This document shows positions 27,293 through 34,248 of a stretch of DNA of 64,000 nt, piece by piece. Each line of letters starts with the position of its first letter. Position 1 is the stretch's first letter. The DNA is from Curtobacterium sp. 9128. Lineage in GTDB: Bacteria > Actinomycetota > Actinomycetes > Actinomycetales > Microbacteriaceae. Location: the NCBI RefSeq assembly GCF_007673775.1, contig NZ_VEAF01000003.1, forward strand, positions 372,001 to 436,000. The letters run 5' to 3'. The position numbers and the translations under genes are program-made. The notes below the pieces were generated by a model. The model did no database searches. It was not told the origin of the DNA and saw only the letters and a list, made by a program, of their open reading frames with translations.

Positions 27293-28167
27293 GAGTGCAC
27301 CTCCTCGGTGGTCGCCGGAGCGGCGGTCGTCGTCGCGGTCGTGGCCGGACTGGAGGCCGTGGTCGCCGCCGCAACGTTCGCTGCGGTGGCGGGTGGGGCG
27401 GTGGGGCCGGCCGTGGGCCGGACCGCGGCGGGCGCGACGGCGCGGGTGGGAGCCTCCCGGCGGTACGCGCGGAGCAGGCGCGACATGTCCCGGATCGCGT
27501 TGACGGTGCCGCGGAGCGTGCCGGTGACCTTGCTGTCGCCGACCCGCTGCGCGTAGCCGATGTCGGACTCGTCGACGCGCCATCCGGCGGCGTGCGCTGC
27601 GAGGACCATCTCGAGCGGGTAGCCGCTCCTGCGGTCCTGCAGGTCCAGGGCGACGAGGTCCGCGCGACGCATCACGCGCATCGGGCCGAGGTCACGGAGG
27701 CGGTAGCCGGTCGCACGGTGCATGAGCACGGCGAGGACGCTGTTCGCGAAGCGGGCGTGCGGGGCCCACGCGCCCCGTGTCGTGGGGACGCGGCGGCCGA
27801 GCGCGAGGTCGACGGTGCCCTGCTCGACGCGGCGCACCAGCGCCGGCAGCTCGGCGGGGTCCATCGACGCGTCGGCGTCGCAGAACGCGACGTACTCGGC
27901 GGTGGCGGCGGCGACGCCGGCGGCGCAGGCGCTGCCGAAACCACGGCGCGGTTCGGTCACCACGAGGGCGCCGTGTGCGCGGGCGACGTCGGCGGAGCCG
28001 TCCGTCGAGCCGTTGTCGACGACGATCGCGCGGTAGCCCTCGGGGAGGCGGCCGATGACCGTCGGGAGGGCCTCGGCCTCGTCGAGGCAGGGGAGGATGA
28101 CGTCGACCTTCATGCCGTCCATTCGGTGCGGACGGCCGTTGCGACTGGTGGACGTTGCCATGCGCAC
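27289..28167 (-). CDS. Family 2 glycosyltransferase
   Basis: A GT-A fold transferase of the dolichol-phosphate-mannose-synthase type. DVILPCLDEAEAL opens the nucleotide-sugar domain, VVDNGSTDGSADVA and CDADASMD carry the DxD-like metal site, and LGPMRVMRRADL the acceptor region. The end is a disordered Ala/Thr/Pro tail. Three starts are possible (28167, 28122, 28113); the homologous part begins with MKVDVILP at 28113. It heads a coupled operon with the DUF2064 and methyltransferase genes. Confidence 0.85.
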   Translation of the reverse strand: MRMATSTSRNGRPHRMDGMKVDVILPCLDEAEALPTVIGRLPEGYRAIVVDNGSTDGSADVARAHGALVVTEPRRGFGSACAAGVAAATAEYVAFCDADASMDPAELPALVRRVEQGTVDLALGRRVPTTRGAWAPHARFANSVLAVLMHRATGYRLRDLGPMRVMRRADLVALDLQDRRSGYPLEMVLAAHAAGWRVDESDIGYAQRVGDSKVTGTLRGTVNAIRDMSRLLRAYRREAPTRAVAPAAVRPTAGPTAPPATAANVAAATTASSPATTATTTAAPATTEEVHS

Positions 28168-28336
28168 CAGCCAACCGACGGATTCCTGAGAGTGTTCAGG
28201 CTCGGTGACCGGCGTACCCCGTCAGGTCCACAGGTTGCCCCTCGAACTGGGTGCACCGCGCGAGGGGGTGCGCGCGAATCGGCTGGTGGGGGTGCGCCGG
28301 GGTCGTGTCCGTGTGTCGGCTGCTCGCGGCGGGGCC

Positions 28337-28508
28337 CGAGTGGTCGCGACTCCCTGCTCAGGTCTGCCGAGTGGTCACGTGTGGCGCTGCCGAGTGGTCG
28401 CGACTCCCCGCTCAGGTCTGCCGAGTGGTCACGATCCGTCGGGCCGGGGCGCGCCGAGCGACGGATCGTGACCACCCGGCGCTGCGCCCGCGGGATGTCG
28501 TGACCACT
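28337..28508. repeat. Repeat cluster built on CGAGTGGTCRCG
   Basis: Two 43-bp direct repeats (28337-28379 and 28391-28433, 54-base period) differ by one base. The core CGAGTGGTCRCG occurs four times in one direction and its complement twice in the other. The cluster fills most of the 360-base gap between the GT2 start and the epimerase end; no gene is seen there. Confidence 0.7.
28425..28475 (-). terminator. 17-bp stem hairpin behind the epimerase gene
   Basis: GTGGTCACGATCCGTCG (28425-28441) and its exact complement (28459-28475) enclose a 17-nt loop. It lies downstream of the minus-strand epimerase gene and before the GT2 gene, in the right place to end the mtnP-epimerase transcript. Confidence 0.6.
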
Positions 28509-28527
28509 CGTGCGGGCCCGACGCGCC

Positions 28528-29598
28528 TCAGCGCACCGCGGCCCGGAGCGGCGCCGTCGCGAACTCGCGCATGCCCCGCTCGAAGTCGACCTCGGCACGC
28601 CAGCCGAGCTCGGCGGCGATCCGCTCCGACGAGGCCGTGACGTGCCGGACGTCGCCCAGGCGGTACTCACCCGTGACGACGGGCTCGAGCCCCGCCGTCC
28701 CGGCGATCGCCGCGGCCATGTCGCCGATCGTGTGCACCGTCCCCGACCCGACGTTGTAGGCGCGGAACGAGTCCGACGGCATCGTCTCGGTCGCACCGAT
28801 CGAGGCGAGGTTGGCCCCGGCGACGTCGTCGACGTGCACGAAGTCGCGCCGCTGGGCACCGTCCTCGAAGACGCGGGGTGCCTCGCCGCGGGCGATCGCG
28901 CTGCGGAAGAGCGACGCCACGCCCGCGTACGGGGTGTTCGCGGGCATGCCCGGGCCGTACACGTTGTGGTAGCGGAGGGCGACCGCCCGACCACCGGTGG
29001 CACGCGCCCACGAGGACGCCAGGTGCTCCTGCGCGACCTTCGTCTGGGCGTAGACGTTCCGTGGGTCGAGGGCAGCGGACTCGTCGATGAGCCCGGGGAC
29101 GAGCGGCTGCCCGTCCGGACCGATCGGGTCGAACCGACCGGCGTCGAGGTCCTCCCGGCGGCGCGCCGGTGGTCGAACGGGGTCCCCGGAGGCGGTGGCG
29201 TAAGCGCCCTCGCCGTAGACGACCATCGAGCTCGCGACGACGAGGCGTCCGATGCCCTCGCGGTCCATCGCCGCGAGGACGTGCGCGGTGCCGGCGTCGT
29301 TGCTCGAGACGTAGTCGGGGGCGTCCTGGAAGTCCACGCCGAGGCCGACCTTCGCCGCCTGGTGACAGACGACGTCGATCCCCTCGAGCGCGGCGTCGAG
29401 TGCGACCCGGTCGCGGACGTCGCCGTGCACGAACGTGATGCCGCGCTGCTCGAGCTCGGCGCGGACGGCGTCGGGGTCGCCGTGCACGTCGCTGCGGAGC
29501 GAGTCGAGCACGCGCACCTCGTGACCGTCGGCGAGGGCGCGGCGGACGATGGCGGAGCCGATGAAGCCGGCGCCGCCCGTGACGAGCAGGCGGGTCAC
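28528..29598 (-). CDS. NAD-dependent sugar epimerase/dehydratase (extended SDR)
   Basis: A nucleotide-sugar epimerase-like enzyme of 356 residues. TGGAGFIG binds NAD at the N-terminus, the active site has Ser in VVASSMVVYGEG and YAQTK with the Tyr and Lys, and the substrate part has RYHNVYGPGMP. The insert around residues 140-165 resembles dTDP-L-rhamnose 4-epimerases, so a deoxysugar substrate is possible. Its start overlaps the mtnP stop by four bases. It may supply an activated sugar to the GT2 encoded next. Confidence 0.82.
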   Translation of the reverse strand: MTRLLVTGGAGFIGSAIVRRALADGHEVRVLDSLRSDVHGDPDAVRAELEQRGITFVHGDVRDRVALDAALEGIDVVCHQAAKVGLGVDFQDAPDYVSSNDAGTAHVLAAMDREGIGRLVVASSMVVYGEGAYATASGDPVRPPARRREDLDAGRFDPIGPDGQPLVPGLIDESAALDPRNVYAQTKVAQEHLASSWARATGGRAVALRYHNVYGPGMPANTPYAGVASLFRSAIARGEAPRVFEDGAQRRDFVHVDDVAGANLASIGATETMPSDSFRAYNVGSGTVHTIGDMAAAIAGTAGLEPVVTGEYRLGDVRHVTASSERIAAELGWRAEVDFERGMREFATAPLRAAVR

Positions 29599-30527
29599 CG
29601 GTCGGCTCCGGTGGTGCCGGCGCCGGTCCCGGTTCCGGTGTGGGCGTCGCCGCTGGTGCTGGTGCCGGTGCTGGTGCCGGTGTCAGTGCCTGCGTCGTCG
29701 CCTGCGTCCCGTCGGAGCACGCTCGCGCTCGCCTCGGCCGGCACCAGCTCGCGCGGGGTGAAGTCGTCGGGCACCGCGGCGACGATCGACCCGATGGCGC
29801 GGACGATGACCTCGTTCGCACGGGCCAGGCGCTCCATCACCATGCCGTGCGTGACCGGGGCCTCGCCGTCGGTGGCGTCCTCGGCGGGCGCGAGCCCGGC
29901 GTCCGCGTCGGTCACGAACGACAGGTTCACGGTGCCGATGCCGAGCTCGGCGGCGAGCGGGACCTCCGGCGTCATCGTCATGTTGATCGTGTGGCCGCCG
30001 GCCTCACGCATCCACACCGACTCGGCGCGGGTCGAGAACCGTGGTCCCTGGATGACGACGCACGTGCCCGTCGGGCGGAACGGCACGTCGAGTGCGGCGA
30101 TCGCATCGACGGCCGCGCGGCGCAGCACCGGGTCGAACGGGTCCGCGAAGGACAGGTGCTGCACCTGGTCCTCGAAGAACGTGTCCGCTCGCCCCCAGGT
30201 CCGGTCGATGAGCTGGTCCGTCACCACGAAGGTGCCCGGCGCGTAGTCCGGGTGGAGGCCGCCGACGGCGCTCGAGGAGACGATCGCCCGGACGCCGAGC
30301 GACCGGAGCGCCCAGACGTTGGCGCGGTGGTTGATGCGGTGCGGTGCGACTGAGTGCGACCGGCCGTGGCGCGTCAGGAACGCGACGCGCTTGCCGGCCA
30401 TCGTGCCGACCGTCACGGGGGAGGAGGTGGGTCCGAACGGCGTCTCGACCACGAGTTCGTCGGCGGTCCCGGGTGCGAACAGCTCGTACAGACCGGATCC
30501 GCCGATCACACCGATCGTCGCAGTCAC
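29595..30527 (-). CDS. mtnP: S-methyl-5'-thioadenosine phosphorylase, with Thr/Gly tail
   Basis: Splits methylthioadenosine with phosphate into adenine and methylthioribose 1-phosphate. IGVIGGSGLYE at the N-terminus, TRHGRSHSVAPHRINHRANVWALRSLG, VIQGPRFSTRAES and NMTMTPEVPLA are the family marks; VTDADAG stands where MTAPs have TDYD, so adenine preference is likely but not certain. GTG 30527 is chosen because GGAGAA lies six bases upstream; GTG 30539 is also open. The last 45 residues are a TGTSTGTS-type disordered tail not found in typical members. Confidence 0.85.
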   Translation of the reverse strand: MTATIGVIGGSGLYELFAPGTADELVVETPFGPTSSPVTVGTMAGKRVAFLTRHGRSHSVAPHRINHRANVWALRSLGVRAIVSSSAVGGLHPDYAPGTFVVTDQLIDRTWGRADTFFEDQVQHLSFADPFDPVLRRAAVDAIAALDVPFRPTGTCVVIQGPRFSTRAESVWMREAGGHTINMTMTPEVPLAAELGIGTVNLSFVTDADAGLAPAEDATDGEAPVTHGMVMERLARANEVIVRAIGSIVAAVPDDFTPRELVPAEASASVLRRDAGDDAGTDTGTSTGTSTSGDAHTGTGTGAGTTGADR

Positions 30528-30578
30528 GTCGTTCTCCACAGGTCCTCCGGTTCGTCGATGGCGCGGGTGCGCGCTCGT

Positions 30579-30585
30579 TACGCTA
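30579..30585. promoter_or_regulatory. Overlapping divergent -10 hexamers
   Basis: TACGCT on the plus strand (30579-30584, towards moeA) and TAGCGT on the minus strand (30580-30585, towards mtnP) share five bases. Both leave leaders of about 40-45 bases with Shine-Dalgarno sites. Confidence 0.35.
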
Positions 30586-30633
30586 CTGACACGCGCCGAG
30601 TGGCGGTCGCGTCAGAGTGGTTCGGAGGCCCCC

Positions 30634-31872
30634 GTGCGGACGATCGGTCAGCATCGCGACGACGTCGAAGCGTTGGTCGCGCCGGTGCTGGGCCTCGGAC
30701 AGGAGGCACAGCTCGTCGACGACCTCGCCGCCGACGCCGACGCCGGCGCCGGGCACGGGTACCGCGTGCTCGCTCGGGCCGTCGTCGCGCCGGGTCCGCT
30801 GCCGGCCTTCGACAACAGTCAGATGGACGGGTTCGCCGTGCGGGCCGCGGACGCCGGTACGACGCTCCGCGTCGGTCCGCCGATCCCGGCCGGCACCGCG
30901 CCCGCACCGCTCGCGCCGGGCACCGCGGCGCCGATCATGACCGGTGCCCGCATCCCCGACGGCGCCGACGCCGTGTTCCCGGTCGAGGCGACAGCGCCCG
31001 GGTCGTTCCCCGCCGCCCTCGCGCTCGAGACCGTCTCCGTCCCGACCGACCTCGTCGCGGGCACCTTCGTGCGGGCGATCGGGTCCGACCTGGGTGCCGG
31101 CGCGGTCATCGTCGACGCCGGCGCCCCGCTCACGCCCGCCGTGCTCGGTGCGCTCGCCGCAGCCGGGATCGACCGGGTCGACCTGGTCCGGCGTCCGCGG
31201 GTGCTCGTCGTGTCCACCGGGTCGGAACTCGCCGCCGCTGACGGGCCGTCCGCGGGGCCGGCCGTGATCCACGACGCGAACGGGGTCATGCTCCGGGCAG
31301 CCCTCGCGGAGGTCGGCGTCGAGTCCCGCGTGGTGCGCGTCCCCGACGACGAGGACCGCTTCCTCGCCGCCCTCGACGACGCCGTGGGGGACTGGGCCGA
31401 CCTGGTCCTCACCACCGGGGGCATCAGCGCCGGCGCGTACGAGGTGGTGCGTCAGGCCCTCGAGCCCCGGGGCCTGCGGGTCACTCCCGTGGCGATGCAG
31501 CCGGGCGGACCGCAGGCGTCCGGCACGGTGGGCATCGCCGGCCGCCAGGTGCCGGTCGTCGCCTTCCCCGGCAACCCGGTGTCCGCGCTCGTCTCGTTCG
31601 AGGTCTTCCTGCGCCCCGTGCTCGCCCACGCGGCCCGGATGCCCGATGCACGGCCGTCCCAGGAGCTCCCTGCGGCGTCGGCGGCGTCTTCCCCGGTGGG
31701 GAAGCACCAGGTGCGGCGTGGGCGCGTCGAGGACGGCACCGTGCACTTCGTCGGCGGTCCGAGCTCACACCTGCTCGCCCACTACGCCGAGGCAACGCAC
31801 CTGGTGCACGTGCCCGTCGGCGTGGCCGCCGTCGAACCCGGCGATCCCCTCACCGTCTGGAGCATCCGATGA
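30634..31872 (+). CDS. moeA: Molybdopterin molybdenumtransferase MoeA
   Basis: Inserts molybdate into adenylated molybdopterin, the last step to molybdenum cofactor. PLPAFDNSQMDGFAVRA and PIMTGARIPDGADAV are the MoeA N-terminal signatures; VSTGSELA and LTTGGISAGAYEVVRQAL belong to the MoCF/MPT-binding domain; FPGNPVSALVSFEVFLRP follows. GTG 30634 has GGAGG six bases before it. The product has 412 residues. Its stop overlaps the moaC start by four bases. Confidence 0.94.
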   Translation: MRTIGQHRDDVEALVAPVLGLGQEAQLVDDLAADADAGAGHGYRVLARAVVAPGPLPAFDNSQMDGFAVRAADAGTTLRVGPPIPAGTAPAPLAPGTAAPIMTGARIPDGADAVFPVEATAPGSFPAALALETVSVPTDLVAGTFVRAIGSDLGAGAVIVDAGAPLTPAVLGALAAAGIDRVDLVRRPRVLVVSTGSELAAADGPSAGPAVIHDANGVMLRAALAEVGVESRVVRVPDDEDRFLAALDDAVGDWADLVLTTGGISAGAYEVVRQALEPRGLRVTPVAMQPGGPQASGTVGIAGRQVPVVAFPGNPVSALVSFEVFLRPVLAHAARMPDARPSQELPAASAASSPVGKHQVRRGRVEDGTVHFVGGPSSHLLAHYAEATHLVHVPVGVAAVEPGDPLTVWSIR

Positions 31873-32384
31873 GCGACGAGTCCGACCAGTCCACCCAGCC
31901 CGTCGAGTCCTCGCGGTCCGACCTGTCCCACGTCCGCGCGGACGGCAGCGCGCACATGGTGGACGTCTCCGACAAAGACGTCACCGCACGCTCCGCAACG
32001 GCGACCGCGACCCTCGTCACCCGGCCGGACGTCGTCGCACGGATCCTCGACGGCTCCCTCCCCAAGGGCGAGGTGATCGGCACCGCCCGCATCGCGGCGA
32101 TCATGGCGGTGAAGAAGACCGCCGACCTCGTCCCGCTCTGCCACCCGCTGCCGATCGCCGGCGTCGAGGTGGACATCACCGGCGCGGACGACCGCGTCGT
32201 CGTCGAGGTGTCGGTCCGCACGACGTCACGCACGGGTGTCGAGATGGAAGCGCTGACCGGCGCGAGCATCGGCGCACTGACCGTGTACGACATGGTGAAG
32301 GCCGTCGACCGGGCGGCCACCATCACGGACGTCCGCGTGCTCGAGAAGCACGGCGGACGCTCCGGGGACTGGAGCGCACGTTGA
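31869..32384 (+). CDS. moaC: Cyclic pyranopterin monophosphate synthase MoaC
   Basis: Forms cyclic pyranopterin monophosphate from the MoaA product. The motif PLCHPLPI, the region TGVEMEALTGASIGALTVYDMVKAVD and the end LEKHGGRSGDW are diagnostic. About 25 extra N-terminal residues (Ser/Asp-rich) precede the usual start HMVDVSDKD. It is translated by a four-base ATGA overlap with moeA. Confidence 0.95.
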   Translation: MSDESDQSTQPVESSRSDLSHVRADGSAHMVDVSDKDVTARSATATATLVTRPDVVARILDGSLPKGEVIGTARIAAIMAVKKTADLVPLCHPLPIAGVEVDITGADDRVVVEVSVRTTSRTGVEMEALTGASIGALTVYDMVKAVDRAATITDVRVLEKHGGRSGDWSAR

Positions 32385-32893
32385 CCTCGCAGCCGACCAG
32401 GGGCCGCGCCGCGGTCGTGGTGGTGTCCACCTCCGCAGCGGGGGACCCGACGCTCGACACGACCGGACCGACGATCGCCGGGTGGCTCCGAGCGCGCGAC
32501 TTCGCGGTCGACGAACCGCACGTCGTGGCCGACGGTGGGCCCGTCGCCGAGACGATCACCGCCGAGCTGGCAGCCGATGCACGGGTCGTGATCACCACCG
32601 GCGGCACCGGGGTCACCCCGACCGACCGCACACCCGAGGCCGTCGAGCCACTCCTCGCACTGCAGGTCCCCGGCGTCCTCGAAGAGGTCCGTCGCCGCGG
32701 GCTCGCCGGTGCCGGACCCACGGCGCTGCTCAGCCGCGGTGTCGCCGGCATCGCGGCGAACGGGGCCTTCATCGTCACGCTGCCCGGATCGCGCGGCGGG
32801 GTCGCCGACGGTCTCGCGGTCCTCGACGGGCTGCTCGATCACGTGCTCGCACAGGTGCACGGTGCCGGTCACGCGCCGAGGAGCGCCCCGTGA
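32381..32893 (+). CDS. MogA/MoaB-type molybdopterin adenylyltransferase
   Basis: A MoCF-domain protein that adenylates molybdopterin. ITTGGTGVTPTDRTPEAV is the signature MPT-binding loop, and IVTLPGSRGGVADGL the second. The start is TTG 32381, inside the moaC stop (TTGA overlap), which is supported only by the overlap pattern in this operon. The length of 170 residues is typical. Whether it is a MogA or a MoaB form cannot be settled here. Confidence 0.88.
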   Translation: MTSQPTRGRAAVVVVSTSAAGDPTLDTTGPTIAGWLRARDFAVDEPHVVADGGPVAETITAELAADARVVITTGGTGVTPTDRTPEAVEPLLALQVPGVLEEVRRRGLAGAGPTALLSRGVAGIAANGAFIVTLPGSRGGVADGLAVLDGLLDHVLAQVHGAGHAPRSAP

Positions 32894-33324
32894 CCGGCGG
32901 TGCGGACCGAGTCGTCGTCGCCGACGTCGTCGACCGCGCGATCACCGTCGACGAGGTCTCGGCCGTCGTGGCCACCGACCAGGACGGCGCCGTCGTGACG
33001 TTCGCGGGCGTCGTCCGTGACCACGACGGCGGCAAGGGCGTCACCGCGCTCCACTACGAACGGCACCCGAGCGCCGGCGACGTCATCGCCGAGGTCGCCG
33101 CCACCATCGCCGATCAGCACCCCGAGGTCCGCATCGCCGTCCTGCACCGGGTCGGACCGCTCGGCGTCGGGGACGTCGCGCTCGCCGCGGCCGTGTCGTC
33201 GGCGCACCGGGGACACGCGTTCGCGGCGTGTGGCGCGCTGATCGACCTCGTCAAGGAACGCGTGCCGATCTGGAAGCACCAGCGGTTCACCGACGGTTCG
33301 GACGAGTGGGTGGCGTCCCTCTGA
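32890..33324 (+). CDS. moaE: Molybdopterin synthase catalytic subunit MoaE
   Basis: With MoaD, converts cPMP to molybdopterin. LHYERHPSAGD, LHRVGPLGVGDVALAAAVSSAHR and the catalytic-lysine region LVKERVPIWKHQRF are all present in 144 residues. GTG 32890 overlaps the previous stop by four bases. moaA, moaB/moaD and a sulfur-activating enzyme are not in this window, so the pathway must be completed elsewhere. Confidence 0.94.
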   Translation: MTGGADRVVVADVVDRAITVDEVSAVVATDQDGAVVTFAGVVRDHDGGKGVTALHYERHPSAGDVIAEVAATIADQHPEVRIAVLHRVGPLGVGDVALAAAVSSAHRGHAFAACGALIDLVKERVPIWKHQRFTDGSDEWVASL

Positions 33325-33356
33325 CGAGGGCGTAGCGGTCGTTCCCAGCGCTTCCA

Positions 33357-33362
33357 TAGACT
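33357..33362 (+). promoter_or_regulatory. -10 hexamer of PLDc_N gene
   Basis: TAGACT ends seven bases before ATG 33370. Confidence 0.45.
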
Positions 33363-33369
33363 CCAGCGC

Positions 33370-33768
33370 ATGAGCGTACTGCTGCCCGGGATCACCATCG
33401 TCCTGCTGGTGTTCGCCCTGATCGACATCCTCACGAAGACCGACGACCAGATCCGCGGACTCCCGAAGCTCGCGTGGGTGATCCTGGTCGTACTGGTCCC
33501 CGTGGTCGGCAGCATCGTGTGGTTCGCGATCGGGCACGACTGGGCTCCCGGTGCCCGCAACCACGGCCGGTACCTCGAGCCGACCCGCCACGAGGACTCC
33601 TACGCCTCGCTCGGGCACGCTCGAGCGGCGCACGGTGATCGGCGTGTGAGCACGACCGAGCAGGAACTCGCCGACCTCGACCGCGAGATCGAGTACTGGG
33701 AGGCGAAGGCTCGACTGCGGCGCGCGAAGGAGGCCGCTGGCGAGGCCGAGACCGCCCCCGGAGCCTGA
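33370..33768 (+). CDS. PLDc_N-domain membrane protein
   Basis: Two hydrophobic helices (about residues 4-20 and 33-54) form the PLDc_N module, with the typical LPKLAWVILVVLVPVVGSIVWFAIG second helix. The remaining 70 residues are polar and end in a probable coiled coil, EQELADLDREIEYWEAKARLRRAKEAA. In larger proteins this domain precedes cardiolipin synthase, but small stand-alone members are common and their function is not known. Confidence 0.82.
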   Translation: MSVLLPGITIVLLVFALIDILTKTDDQIRGLPKLAWVILVVLVPVVGSIVWFAIGHDWAPGARNHGRYLEPTRHEDSYASLGHARAAHGDRRVSTTEQELADLDREIEYWEAKARLRRAKEAAGEAETAPGA

Positions 33769-33853
33769 CCCGCTCGCGTCCCCGCGGCCTGACTCGCATG
33801 CACGCGGCCCGACCGGCACCCGCTGCCCGCGCTGCCCCGCACGGACCCGTTCC

Positions 33854-33884
33854 CGGCGCACCGTGCTCCGAGCACGGTGCGCCG
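33854..33884. terminator. 15-bp stem hairpin behind PLDc_N gene
   Basis: CGGCGCACCGTGCTC (33854) and its exact complement (33870) are separated by a single base, a nearly ideal palindrome. It lies 86 bases behind the stop and overlaps the first repeat copy. Confidence 0.5.
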
Positions 33885-34150
33885 TTCCCCGCCCGTGCGA
33901 GCTTGATCGCCCCGTGCGGCGCGACAACCGGGCACCACGCGGGCAGCCCCGCACGAACCACGAACCCCGCACGGTGCGCCGCCGCGAACTCCGCACGGTG
34001 CGCCGTTCGCCGCCCGTGCGAGCTTGATCGCCCCGTGTAGCGCGACAACCGTGCACCACGCGGGCAGCTCCGCACGAACCACGAACTCGGCACGGTGCGC
34101 CGCCACGAACCCCGCACGGTGCGCCGCCGCGAACCTCGCACGGTGCGCCG
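33872..34150. repeat. 121-bp tandem repeat with inner 24-bp repeats
   Basis: Copy A (33872-33992) and copy B (33993-34113) are highly similar, and the core GCACGGTGCGCC recurs at 33872, 33969, 33993, 34090, 34114 and 34138; the last gaps are exactly 24 bases. Then a short AACCGAACCCCGCCCC repeat follows to about 34197. The repeats fill most of the 480-base gap between PLDc_N and the ABC-F gene; no gene is seen. Confidence 0.8.
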
Positions 34151-34236
34151 CCGCCCCCGCCCCAACCGAACCCCGCCCCAACCGAACCCCGCCCCAACGG
34201 ATATCCCCCGCGAACCCCACACCCCCGCACGCCGCC

Positions 34237-34242
34237 TACCCT
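34237..34242 (+). promoter_or_regulatory. -10 hexamer of ABC-F gene
   Basis: TACCCT ends six bases before GTG 34249, so the mRNA is probably leaderless. ABC-F genes with leader attenuation would need a long 5' region, which this arrangement does not give. Confidence 0.45.
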
Positions 34243-34248
34243 TGACGG

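Noticed and set aside
28337..28508. Repeat cluster as a possible CRISPR or attachment site
   Set aside because: Only two long copies, the rest is inverted; no spacer-like unique sequence and no recombinase nearby.
33872..34197. Repeat array as a possible CRISPR
   Set aside because: The units are long, the spacing holds the same sequence and not unique spacers, and no cas genes are present.
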